Positions 17,256 through 25,025 of a stretch of DNA of 64,000 nt are shown in pieces. The DNA comes from an uncultured Chloroflexota bacterium. GTDB lineage: Bacteria; Chloroflexota; UBA11872. A program made the position numbers and the translations under genes. The stretch lies in the NCBI GenBank assembly GCA_958296175.1, contig OY282448.1, positions 1-64,000 of the forward strand, in the 5' to 3' direction. Within the stretch, counting starts at the first letter, position 1, and the number at the start of each line of letters is the position of its first letter. Below the pieces are notes generated by a model that saw only the letters and a program-made list of their open reading frames with translations, did not search any database and was not told the DNA's origin.

Positions 17256-20138
17256 TCAAGTGCTCCTGGCTCGATTCAGACCCAGTAGAAGCTCCAGGGC
17301 TTCTTCGTTGGGGATGTCGGGGGGAAAGCCGTAGGCGGCGGCTACGGTGGTGTTTAGGTTTTGGTGGGCGGTTTGGAGCCATTGGGGGGATTGGTTGTAG
17401 AGGTTGGTTAGGGTGCGGCGTTTGAGTTCTTGGCGTGGGGCGGTGGGGGTAGGTTCGGGGCGTTTGGGGTAGTTGGGGGCGGGTTCTTCGATCCATTGGA
17501 CCCATTCGGGCGGGTTCAGCCAGCGGTTGCGCAGGTCGACCAGGCGGCGGGCGGCTTGGGCGATGGCTTGGGCGCGGGGGTCTTGGGCGTAGGCGGCGGC
17601 GGGGACGTTGGGGGCGAGGCCGGCGGGGAAGGGGAAGGTTTGGAAGGTGGTGGTGGGCGTGTAGCGCGGTCGGTCTGTGAGGCTGGTGCCGAGGCGGAGG
17701 GACCAGAGTTCGTGGAAGCGGCTGTGCAGGATGCCAAAGGTGGTGTCGTCGTCGCGGGCGATGGCGACAACGGCACTGTCGGGATAAATGCGCGCGTCGC
17801 ACCAGACGAAGAGGCGGTGTTTTGAGACGCGAGGAGTGGCGATGTAGCGCGACAACTGTCCGATCGTCCTGAACATGGTCTGTCCCGACCGATCATGGCG
17901 CCACCAATTGCGTCGAAGATCCTTGCGGCTGTTGCCTTCACGCGACGGTTTCACGTGATTCAGTACGTGCTCGAATGGAGCCTCGTAGAACGCAGCTTCC
18001 TCCACGCTTCTTTCATGCCCGAAGTCAATGACCCATGTGTCGGACGGACGGCGGGTAATGTCTCTCCCGTTGGTCCAGGGGCGCAAGACATCTGCGTTCG
18101 GCCTGCCGTTCGCGTTCGCCGGCAAGCGCAACCACTTCCGAGCGGTGTCGCCTGGAATATCGAAGCTCCCCTTCTTCATTCCGCCGATGAACGCTGTCGA
18201 TCGGTTGCTTGCGAGCTTGACTGCTTGGGTAAGGTCGGCCGCAGCGGCCGTCAAGTCAGCGTTGATACCCGGCACCTGCGTGTCGTTCAGTCGTGCGGCC
18301 GTTTCTGCATCTTGGTTTTCGAAGCAAACGAGCGAGACGCGGACGGCGGCCCCGTCGACGACCCATGGCTCGTCCGACCAAGCGTCGAAGACTGCTCCAT
18401 GCTCGACGATGCGGTCCAGCACCGAACGGTTGCGCCCGCCACGGATCGAGTTCGTGGCAACGAGGCCGGCGCGGGCGAGCTTGCCCTGTGCAACCAGGGC
18501 GCCGGCTTTGTGGAACCAGTAGCAGACGAGGTCCGCAAATGCGGGGACCTCGCCCGCGTAGCACTGACGCAAACGCTCCGTGTATTCATCGCCAAGCACT
18601 TCACGTTGCCGCGAGTAGCCCAGGAACGGCGGGTTGCCGATGACTACGTCGGCCTGGTGCCAGTCGGGTTCTTTCCCGTCATTGGTCAGGACGGCGTCGC
18701 GGCATTCGATGGTGTCGAGGGGTTCGAGGATGGGGCTGCGGGATTTTTGGAAGCCGTTGCGGCGCATCCATTGGATTTCGCCGATCCAGACGGAGACGCG
18801 GGCGAGTTCGGCGGCGTAGGGGTTGATTTCTAGGCCTTTGAGGTTGGCGGGGCCGATGGTGGGCTGGCGGCGGCCGAGGCCGAGGTCTTGGGCGTCCAGG
18901 GCGACGCGGTGTTCCAGGTCTTTGAGGGCGTGCAGGGCCAGGTAAAGGAAGTTGCCGGAGCCGCAGGCGGGGTCGAGCACGGTGAAGGAGCGCAGGCGGG
19001 TGAGGAACTGGCGCAGGAGGCGTTCGGCGCGGTCGCGGCGGCGGGAGGGGATTGTGGATTGTGGATTGGGGAGGGGGCGGGGTGTTTGGGGGGCGCTGGG
19101 GTCGGGGGCGGGCGGGGGTGTGCCGAGGGCGGCGGTGATTTCGGCTTTGGTGGTCTTCCAGGCGGCTTGCCAGGGGCGGGTGATGACGGGGTCGATGATT
19201 TGCATGATCTTGGCGCGGTCGGTGTAGTGGGCGCCCAGCTGGGAGCGTTTGCCTGGGTCGAGGCCGCGTTCGAAGAGGGTGCCGAGGATGGAGGGGTCGA
19301 TTTCGGACCAGTCGAGCCTTGCGGCTTCGTGCACGAGTTCGATGTTGGGTCGGTCCAGCGGCAGGGCGGTGGCGTCGTGGTCGAACAGCCCGCCGTTGAA
19401 CCACTCCACGTCGTCCGCGCCGTACTCGCCGCCGGTGGCCATCCTGGCGAACAGTCGACTGGCCAAGCTCTGGAACCTGGAGGGGCGGCGGCGCGCCTGC
19501 TGGATCATGCGGCGAAAGAGCTTGTAGGGCAGCAGACCGGTGTCTTCGGCGAACATGCAGAAGACGAGACGGTTGACGAAGCGGGCGACGGCTTGGGCGT
19601 CGTGGCGGTTGTCGCGCAGCGCATCGGCCAGTTCAGCGAACTTCTGGGCGGCCTGTTCGGTGACGGCCTGGCGGGTTTGTTCGGGGCGCAGGCGTTCGGG
19701 GTTGCTGAAGGCCCATTTGAGCTTGGCGCGCGTGTCGGCGTCCGCCAGGTCGAACAGGGTGAACTTGTGGACCTGGCTGACGCTGTTGGTCCAGTTGGTG
19801 TGGATGCGGAAGCGCCACAGGTCGGAAACGATCAACAGCGGCGGGTTGTCCAGCGCCAGGGCGTATTGGCGCAGCTGGACGAAGGCGGCGTTCAGGTCGG
19901 CGTGGCGGCCTTTGTATTCCCAAGCGAAATGGCCGCGTTTCCAGACGTCGGCCCAGCCGCCGCCGCCGCCGTCTTTGCGCGCGCCGTGCTCGAAGCCGTA
20001 ATCCTGGCCGGTGGGGTCGACGTCGGCGGGGGTGGGTTCGTCCAGCAGGCGGCAGAGGTCGAGGAAGTGTTCCTGGGCGGCGGCGCGCTCGCCGAGGGTG
20101 ACGGCGCTCCATTTCTGGATGAAGTCTTCGGGGGTCAT
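17256..20138 (-). CDS. MmeI-like type IIG restriction-modification enzyme
   Basis: 960 residues. The nuclease motif D64-x9-E74-Y-K76 (in ADVWKRGHFAWEYKG) matches the D-x9-ExK site of MmeI. A helical spacer follows, then an adenine methyltransferase with motif I DPACGSGNFLYLAL (~388-401) and motif IV GNPPF (~502), then a specificity region (~520-830) ending FQTFPFP, and a C-terminal helical part. Such enzymes bind one asymmetric site, methylate an adenine and cut ~20 bp away. Oddities: a Pro-rich insert at ~343-372 is coded by heptamer repeats, the ATG has no Shine-Dalgarno because more heptamers sit there, and the specificity segment (about 17830-18690) has visibly different base use from the rest. 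Confidence 0.88.
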   Translation of the reverse strand: MTPEDFIQKWSAVTLGERAAAQEHFLDLCRLLDEPTPADVDPTGQDYGFEHGARKDGGGGGWADVWKRGHFAWEYKGRHADLNAAFVQLRQYALALDNPPLLIVSDLWRFRIHTNWTNSVSQVHKFTLFDLADADTRAKLKWAFSNPERLRPEQTRQAVTEQAAQKFAELADALRDNRHDAQAVARFVNRLVFCMFAEDTGLLPYKLFRRMIQQARRRPSRFQSLASRLFARMATGGEYGADDVEWFNGGLFDHDATALPLDRPNIELVHEAARLDWSEIDPSILGTLFERGLDPGKRSQLGAHYTDRAKIMQIIDPVITRPWQAAWKTTKAEITAALGTPPPAPDPSAPQTPRPLPNPQSTIPSRRRDRAERLLRQFLTRLRSFTVLDPACGSGNFLYLALHALKDLEHRVALDAQDLGLGRRQPTIGPANLKGLEINPYAAELARVSVWIGEIQWMRRNGFQKSRSPILEPLDTIECRDAVLTNDGKEPDWHQADVVIGNPPFLGYSRQREVLGDEYTERLRQCYAGEVPAFADLVCYWFHKAGALVAQGKLARAGLVATNSIRGGRNRSVLDRIVEHGAVFDAWSDEPWVVDGAAVRVSLVCFENQDAETAARLNDTQVPGINADLTAAAADLTQAVKLASNRSTAFIGGMKKGSFDIPGDTARKWLRLPANANGRPNADVLRPWTNGRDITRRPSDTWVIDFGHERSVEEAAFYEAPFEHVLNHVKPSREGNSRKDLRRNWWRHDRSGQTMFRTIGQLSRYIATPRVSKHRLFVWCDARIYPDSAVVAIARDDDTTFGILHSRFHELWSLRLGTSLTDRPRYTPTTTFQTFPFPAGLAPNVPAAAYAQDPRAQAIAQAARRLVDLRNRWLNPPEWVQWIEEPAPNYPKRPEPTPTAPRQELKRRTLTNLYNQSPQWLQTAHQNLNTTVAAAYGFPPDIPNEEALELLLGLNRARST
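19047..19071. repeat. Heptanucleotide run inside the MmeI-like gene
   Basis: Three consecutive 7-bp units of the form ATTGKGG (two ATTGTGG, one ATTGGGG) after GGGG. On the coding strand this reads CCCCAAT/CCACAAT and encodes part of a NPQSTIPS-like stretch in a Pro-rich insert. Seven is not a multiple of three, so a change in unit number would shift the frame. Confidence 0.85.
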
Positions 20139-20145
20139 GGGGGGA

Positions 20146-20187
20146 ATTGTGGATTGGGGATTGGGGATTGTGGATTGGGGACTGGGG
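20146..20187. repeat. Heptanucleotide run just upstream of the MmeI-like start codon
   Basis: Six consecutive 7-bp units (ATTGTGG, ATTGGGG, ATTGGGG, ATTGTGG, ATTGGGG, ACTGGGG) begin 8 bp before the ATG at 20138 on the minus strand, so they occupy the ribosome-binding region. The units CCCCAAT and CCCCAGT are those of the short tandemly repeated repetitive (STRR) sequences described in cyanobacteria. Confidence 0.85.
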
Positions 20188-20225
20188 CGGGGGTGTCAGC
20201 GGGCGGCTCGACGGGAGGGATGGGG

Positions 20226-20296
20226 AGCGGGGAACGGGAATCGAACCCGTGTTTTAGGCTTGGGAAGCCCATGTTGGACCACTCAACTATCCCCGC
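20226..20296 (-). tRNA. tRNA-Gly (anticodon CCC)
   Basis: On the minus strand, acceptor GCGGGGA pairs with TCCCCGC, discriminator T as usual for glycine tRNAs. Anticodon stem TGGGC/GCCTA encloses loop TTCCCAA, and the T arm is CGGG-TTCGATT-CCCG. CCA is not encoded. It lies ~40 bp upstream of the heptamer run and the MmeI-like gene on the same strand; tRNA genes are common insertion points for mobile islands. Confidence 0.93.
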
Positions 20297-20453
20297 CTGA
20301 CGCCGTGGCCGCGGGGCGGGCGGGGTGGTTTCCGCCGGCCGCGGATGGGGCGACGAGGGCATTGTTGGCTTTGGCGGGGGGCGGCGTCAATTCGTTGGAG
20401 GGGCTTGGGGGGATTTCGCGGCGGGCTGGGGGGGGCGCGGGGGGGGGGCGTGT

Positions 20454-20577
20454 GCGGGTCTGGATTCCGGGGTTCGCCGAAACGACGGGGGGTGAATGAC
20501 GGAGGGCGCGCGCGGGGGAACGTTGCGGGTCTGGATTCCAGGGTTCGCCGGAATGACGGGGTGAATGACGGAGGGCG
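20454..20577 (+). repeat. Two tandem 71-bp copies of a GGATTCC..GAATGACGG repeat
   Basis: Units start at 20454 and 20525 and run GCGGGTCTGGATTCC, GGGTTCGCCG, ACGGGGTGAATGACGGAGGGCG. The core GGATTCCAGGGTTCGCCGGAATG is an imperfect inverted repeat of the dRS3-like kind. A reverse-oriented copy lies at 26913-26943. The 327-bp gap between tRNA-Gly and the next gene holds little else. Confidence 0.75.
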
Positions 20578-20623
20578 GGGGCGGCGGAGCGGACGGCGGG
20601 GCGGGGATTAGGGGGGCGGGGGG

Positions 20624-23041
20624 TTAGGGCGTGGTTTCTTCGTCGGGGACGGTGGGAAGGACGAACTGGCGGATGGAGTCTTTGCCGAGGACGACGAGGC
20701 GGCCGTCGATTTCGCTGACCCAGATGGCGCGGATGTCGGCGAAGAAGTCGTCGGAGCCGGCGTACTTGAACTGGCGGACGAAGGCGCCGGCGGTGTCTTC
20801 GCGTTTGTCGATTTCGACGACGCGGCTGTTGGGGGCGTCGACCAGGTAGAGGCTGTCGGTTTCGACTTCGGTGAAGATGCGGTTGGGTTCGGGGTCGTCG
20901 CCGTCGAGGCCGGTGATGTCGAAGGAGAGCTTGCGGCCGCCGCGCAGGCGCAGTATCTGGCCGTCGGCCAGCAGCACGAAGACGTCGCCGTCGATGGCGA
21001 AGTCGATGGCTTGGGAAAGGTCGATTTCTTCGCCGGGGGCCGCGTAGGAGGTGGGGGCGATTTCGTAGCCGCCGGCGGTGCCCTGGTATTTGTGAATCTG
21101 GTTGGCGCCGGGGTCGAGCACGTAGAGGTTGTTGTTGAAGTTGTCGAAGGCGACGGGTGCGCGCCAGGCTTCGGTGCCCACGATGCGCAGGAGGCGGGGG
21201 TTCTGGTCGGCTTGCAGGCTGACGAGGTTGTAGCGGTCGTCGAAGACCAACATGCTGAGGGCGCGGTTGATGACGGCGATGGGGGTCTGGATGGTGATGC
21301 TGCTGACGACGTCGCCTTTGCGGACGACGGTTGCGCCTTGTTTGGCGGTGGTGAATTCGACCACGCGGCCGGTGGTGGCGTCGATGACGAACTTGGATTC
21401 GCCGCGGGCGTCGAGGGGTTCGACGGAGCTGCCGACGCCGGCGCTGTCGAACTCGCCGATGGTGGCGCTGGGAACGAGCTTGCGGACGCGGTTGAGGCGG
21501 TCTTCTTCGCGGCCGATCTGGCTTAGCAGCCGGTTGAGGTCGGGCGCGAGCACGCGGTTGACGTCGGCGGTGAGGGCCTGGTTGGCCGTGTCTTTGGCGT
21601 CGCGCAGCATCAGCAGGGTGGCGGAGCGGTTGGCGTCGGGGGCGCGGTCCAGGGCTTCGCGGTAGCGGGCTTCGGCGTCGGCGAAGAGCTGGTTGGCGCG
21701 CGCTTCGCCGCCGATGGGGGCGGCGGCGCCGGTCTCGCCGGCGGCGGGCGAGGCGGTTGGGTCGGGTTCGCTGGTGACGGCGGCGGACTCGTTGTTGCGC
21801 AGCACCAGCACGCCGACCATGACCACCAGCAGCACCAGCGAGACGACGAAGAGGGCGGTGCCCAGGCCGGGCAGCGAGCGGCGGCGGCGGGTCAGGAAGG
21901 GGTCGCGCCCGGCGCTGAGGGACGGCCCGACGGGGCTGATGAACGGGTCGGCCTGGGGCGGGGCGGCGGCGCGCTGGGCGGGGGGCGGCGCGCTGGGCGG
22001 GGCGGCGGCGCCTGGGCCGGCCTGGCGCAGCTGCCGCAGGCTGTCCCAGTCCTGGTCGCCGGGCAGCTCGTCCTGGGCGCCGGCGGGCGGCAGCCGATCC
22101 GACGGCGCGGCGGAGCGCCGGGTCACCAGCCGCCAGAGGCCGCGCAGGGCCATGACGGGCAGCAGCAGCAACAGCAGCGGAAGCATGGCCAGGCGCTGGA
22201 CGAAGGAGCGGGGCGGGGCGCGGCGGGGCGCGGGCGCGGGGTCGAACGGCGGCGGCCGGCCTGGCTGGTGCACGCCGGCGGCCGGCGCGCGTTGCTGGGA
22301 GCGGTCGACTGCGGAGGCAGGTTCGGGTTCGGCCTGGGCGTGCGGGTGCGGCTGGAGGGCGGAGGCGGCGGCGGCGGGCTGGGGTTGGGGGGCGACGCGG
22401 AGCACCAGGACGTCGCACTGGGTCTCGCCGCGCTGCCCCAAGAGGGAGCAGATGTCGGCGGCGGCGCGGTCGGCGGCGCGGTCTTGCAGCAGGCCGCGGA
22501 TTTCGCGGCCGGTCAGCCCGCGTCTGAGGTGCGTGGAACCCAGCGCCACCACGTCGCCCGGGTCCAGCTGTACGCGAAAGAGGTCGACTTCCTGGGCGGG
22601 GTCCAGGTCGGCGCCGGGCGCGGGGGACGCGGCGTTGTCGTCGGGCAGCGCGTTGAGCACGCCGCCGCGCAGCACGTAGGCCTGGCTGGGCGCGAGCTGG
22701 GCAATGTGGAGGCTGTCGCCGCCGATGACGACGCTGGTGGCGCCGGGGGCGCGCGAGGCGCGGGCGAGGCCGCCGGCGCCAACCGCGGCGGCGTCCACGG
22801 CCTGGCGCATGCCGCGCATGAGCCCGTTGACGACGCCGCTGGAGTCGTCGGCGTAGTAGGCCGAGACGACGGCATCGCCGAAGGCGGCGCACTGGCGGTC
22901 GGTTTCGCCCTGCACGACCAGATAGAGGCTGCCCAGGGTCGGGCGGTCGTGGGGCTGGTCGACGGCGCGAATGCGGGGGCTGTCGGCGCGGGCCGCACCG
23001 TCGCGCAGGCTCGCCTGCCCTACCTCCACGTCTTGTGCCAT
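20624..23041 (-). CDS. Large membrane protein: degenerate PP2C-like domain, two hydrophobic segments, beta-propeller-like C-terminus
   Basis: 805 residues. The N-terminal ~230 resemble a PPM/PP2C phosphatase fold (VGQASLRDGAARADSPRI.., SLYLVVQGE.., GATSVVIGGDSLHIAQLAPSQAYVLRGG, VDLFRVQLDPGDVVALGSTHL), but the metal-binding DG-x-GG aspartates are missing. A Pro/Ala-rich region follows with a hydrophobic helix ~290-305 (PLLLLLLPVMAL), then a clear membrane helix ~400-425 (TALFVVSLVLLVVMVGVLVL). A TPR- or coiled-coil-like part (~450-540) precedes a C-terminal region of NHL/propeller type (NNNLYVLDPGANQIHKYQ, NRIFTEVETDSLYLVDAPNSRVVEIDK). Possibly a pseudophosphatase sensor or scaffold; function unknown. 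Confidence 0.6.
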   Translation of the reverse strand: MAQDVEVGQASLRDGAARADSPRIRAVDQPHDRPTLGSLYLVVQGETDRQCAAFGDAVVSAYYADDSSGVVNGLMRGMRQAVDAAAVGAGGLARASRAPGATSVVIGGDSLHIAQLAPSQAYVLRGGVLNALPDDNAASPAPGADLDPAQEVDLFRVQLDPGDVVALGSTHLRRGLTGREIRGLLQDRAADRAAADICSLLGQRGETQCDVLVLRVAPQPQPAAAASALQPHPHAQAEPEPASAVDRSQQRAPAAGVHQPGRPPPFDPAPAPRRAPPRSFVQRLAMLPLLLLLLPVMALRGLWRLVTRRSAAPSDRLPPAGAQDELPGDQDWDSLRQLRQAGPGAAAPPSAPPPAQRAAAPPQADPFISPVGPSLSAGRDPFLTRRRRSLPGLGTALFVVSLVLLVVMVGVLVLRNNESAAVTSEPDPTASPAAGETGAAAPIGGEARANQLFADAEARYREALDRAPDANRSATLLMLRDAKDTANQALTADVNRVLAPDLNRLLSQIGREEDRLNRVRKLVPSATIGEFDSAGVGSSVEPLDARGESKFVIDATTGRVVEFTTAKQGATVVRKGDVVSSITIQTPIAVINRALSMLVFDDRYNLVSLQADQNPRLLRIVGTEAWRAPVAFDNFNNNLYVLDPGANQIHKYQGTAGGYEIAPTSYAAPGEEIDLSQAIDFAIDGDVFVLLADGQILRLRGGRKLSFDITGLDGDDPEPNRIFTEVETDSLYLVDAPNSRVVEIDKREDTAGAFVRQFKYAGSDDFFADIRAIWVSEIDGRLVVLGKDSIRQFVLPTVPDEETTP

Positions 23042-23260
23042 CGCCCTCGCCGGGGGTTAGCCGCAGCGTCCACGGCGCGCGGGCTCGGCCGGACGCCGAG
23101 ACTCCCTGGGGAATAAGGATATCAACGGCGCGGGCGGGGGCGGGGAGGGGGGCGGAGGAATGACGGGGAGCGCCGCGGTGTCTGTCAGGGCGGGGGGCGG
23201 GGGTGGGAGGATTTGTTGGTGGGAGCGCGGGGACTGTGGTAGGTTGGACTTGCCGGCAGT

Positions 23261-23845
23261 TTGGCCGGTTCTTGGTTGGAGTTGCCCCTGCGTTCGCCAT
23301 CGTTGCGGTTCGAACAGCGGCCGCGTCCACGTGGGCCGCGAGTCAATGAGCAGATTCGCATCCGTGAGGTGCGTCTGATCAACGAGCAAGGCGAGCAGGT
23401 GGGCGTCGTTGCCACCCCCGAGGCGCTGCAAGCGGCGCGCGACCAGGGGCTGGACCTGGTCGAAATCTCGCCCAACGCGCAGCCGCCGGTGGCTAAGATG
23501 CTGGACTTTGGCAAGTTCCGGTACGAGCAGAACCGCCGCCAGGCCGAGAACAAGCGCCGCCAGAAGGCCGGCACGGTCAAGGAAGTGCGCTTTGGCCCGC
23601 GCACGGGGGATCACGACATCGAGTTCAAGATCAAACGCCTGGCGAAGTTCTTGCAAGAGGGCAACAAGGTGAAGGCCTGGGTGCGCATGCGCGGGCGCGA
23701 GCTGGCGCATCCCGAAGTGGCCGTGCGTGTGCTGGAGCGCGTGAAGAAAGAGCTGGCGCCCTACGGCGCCATCGAGCGCGACGTGACGCGCGAACAGGAC
23801 GGGCGCGTGCTGAGCATCATCATGGCGCCGCAGGGCAAGAACTAG
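23261..23845 (+). CDS. infC: Translation initiation factor IF-3
   Basis: 194 residues from a TTG at 23261. The N-domain RVNEQIRIREVRLINEQGEQVGVV, the linker with FGKFRYEQNRRQAENKRRQK and the C-domain VKEVRFGPRTGDHDIEFKIKRLAKFL are all present and complete. IF-3 binds the 30S subunit and checks start-codon choice. The true start is uncertain: TTGs at 23276, 23282 and 23303 are also in frame, and infC often uses non-standard starts for autoregulation. rpmI and rplT, its usual downstream partners, are absent; an unknown gene follows instead. Confidence 0.92.
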   Translation: MAGSWLELPLRSPSLRFEQRPRPRGPRVNEQIRIREVRLINEQGEQVGVVATPEALQAARDQGLDLVEISPNAQPPVAKMLDFGKFRYEQNRRQAENKRRQKAGTVKEVRFGPRTGDHDIEFKIKRLAKFLQEGNKVKAWVRMRGRELAHPEVAVRVLERVKKELAPYGAIERDVTREQDGRVLSIIMAPQGKN

Positions 23846-23946
23846 CCGGGCGAGCCATGCGCGGCTGTTGCGCGACCGCTCCATTGTGCTGGGACGCCAG
23901 ACACGACTTTGCCGGGCGAGCCTGGCCCGAGCTGCGGTGACACGGT

Positions 23947-24573
23947 ATGACCGCGTCGGTGCGCTGGCACCCCGAGGAACAGAGGCGGCCGGACGGCAGC
24001 GTGCGCCAGGTGCAGGCCGCCTGGCTGGTGGCGCAGGACGCCGAGACGCCCTCCAAGCCGCGCTATCTGGCCTATCTGGGGAATCACCCGCGCGTGACGC
24101 GGCAGCTGCAAGAGGAATGCCAGTTTTTGTATCCCGAGGTGGAGGTCGACTGGCGCGCCGTGGCGCGCGCGCTGGAGCAGCCGCCGCCGCTGCAGCGGCT
24201 GGATTTGGAATCGCTGGCGCGGCACTGGACGGACGCGGCCTCGGCGCAGGGGCACGACCCGATGGAGGTGGAAGCGCGCATCGGCGGCGGGCGGCAGCAT
24301 CCGCTCTCCGACCTGGCGCGGCTGCTGGCCGACCCGGCCGTGGTGGGGCGAATCGAGCGCACGTCGGGGTCGATTCTGGCCTACATGCTGGAGTTCCACG
24401 CCGACTATGCCTACGCGCTGGCGAAGCTGGCGCTGCTGCTGGCGGGCCGCCACGACGAGCTGGAGCAGCTGGAAGCCGACGAAGCGGCGCGCGTGCGGGG
24501 CGCACGGCGCAGCGCGCAGGTGGCATTCTGGCGCGCAGCGGCCCGTCGGGTCGTGGACACGCTGGCAAGCTGA
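23947..24573 (+). CDS. Conserved-looking hypothetical protein
   Basis: 208 residues, not recognised. ATG start. Charged, largely helical, no signal peptide or membrane segment. An early positively charged stretch (VRWHPEEQRRPDGSVRQVQAAWLVAQDAE) is followed by RYLAYLGNHPRVTRQLQEECQFLYPEVEVDW, which resembles proteins found near transposon- or plasmid-borne cargo, but without a firm match. The C-terminus is Ala/Arg-rich (RRSAQVAFWRAAARRVVDTLA). It follows infC by ~100 bp and is followed by a repeat-rich gap. Confidence 0.5.
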   Translation: MTASVRWHPEEQRRPDGSVRQVQAAWLVAQDAETPSKPRYLAYLGNHPRVTRQLQEECQFLYPEVEVDWRAVARALEQPPPLQRLDLESLARHWTDAASAQGHDPMEVEARIGGGRQHPLSDLARLLADPAVVGRIERTSGSILAYMLEFHADYAYALAKLALLLAGRHDELEQLEADEAARVRGARRSAQVAFWRAAARRVVDTLAS

Positions 24574-24587
24574 CGGCGCGCGTCGAT

Positions 24588-24711
24588 GGCGGACACCGCC
24601 CGAAGATTCGAAGGGCGCACTCGAGGATGACGGCCTTGGGCTCGGAGCATCTGGCGGATACCGTTCGAAGATTCGGCGGGGCGCACCCGCGCACCCGCGG
24701 CCGCGGCGCGC
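24588..24711. repeat. Repeat-rich spacer with a 33-bp sequence repeated exactly at 24955
   Basis: GGCGGAYACCG..CGAAGATTCG occurs twice here, ~65 bp apart (about 24588 and 24653). The 33 bp at 24679-24711 (GGGCGCACCCGCGCACCCGC onward, through GCGGCCGCGGCGCGC) recur without mismatch at 24955-24987. The two 33-bp copies bracket two tiny ORFs. Confidence 0.8.
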
Positions 24712-24745
24712 CGCACGAGTACGACGGCGACGAGAGGAGCTAGAG

Positions 24746-24808
24746 ATGCCGAGAGACCGCGACGACGACTTCCTGCGCGAAGTCATCGCTTGGGCAAAGG
24801 CGAACTGA
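24746..24808 (+). CDS. Tiny ORF (20 residues), first of an overlapping run
   Basis: Encodes a 20-residue charged peptide beginning MPRDRDDDFLREVIAW. A good AGGAG site lies 8-9 bp before the ATG, and the TGA overlaps the ATG of the next ORF (TGATG). The ribosome-binding site and stop-start overlap suggest real translation, perhaps as a leader peptide. No homology is recognised. Confidence 0.4.
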   Translation: MPRDRDDDFLREVIAWAKAN

Positions 24809-24918
24809 TGTACACCCTCAAGGAAGTCACCAAGTTCATCCTTGGATTCATCGGGCTCGCGCTGGTGTTCATTGGGATCCTGCTGCTGATGCCGCGACTG
24901 ATAGTGGTGGTGTCCTGA
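24808..24918 (+). CDS. Tiny single-pass membrane protein (36 residues)
   Basis: Begins MYTLKEVTKFILGFIGLAL and is mostly one hydrophobic helix (~10-35, ending LLLMPRLIVVVS). It is coupled by TGATG to the ORF before and by TGATG again to the ORF after. Small membrane proteins of this kind are easily missed. The clean helix and tight coupling are the only evidence. Confidence 0.45.
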   Translation: MYTLKEVTKFILGFIGLALVFIGILLLMPRLIVVVS

Positions 24919-25025
24919 TGAAACAACGCAGCAAGCCGAGACCGTCACCGTGGTGGGCGCACCCGCGCACCCGCGGCCGCGGCGCGCTTGCGGCGCACGC
25001 CTACGTCTGGAGTTCCCATGGCTGA
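24918..25025 (+). CDS. Tiny ORF (35 residues) overlapping the aspS start
   Basis: Begins MKQRSKPRPSPWWAHPRTRG, and much of its middle is coded by the second exact 33-bp repeat. It stops at 25025, overlapping the aspS ATG (25018) by 8 bp in another frame. It could couple aspS translation to the small-ORF run or simply be spurious. Confidence 0.25.
   Translation: MKQRSKPRPSPWWAHPRTRGRGALAAHAYVWSSHG

Noticed and set aside
17147..17425. A 92-residue plus-strand ORF in the gap beside the DUF4062 gene
   Set aside because: It overlaps the end of the MmeI-like gene antisense and is Gly/Arg-rich low complexity.
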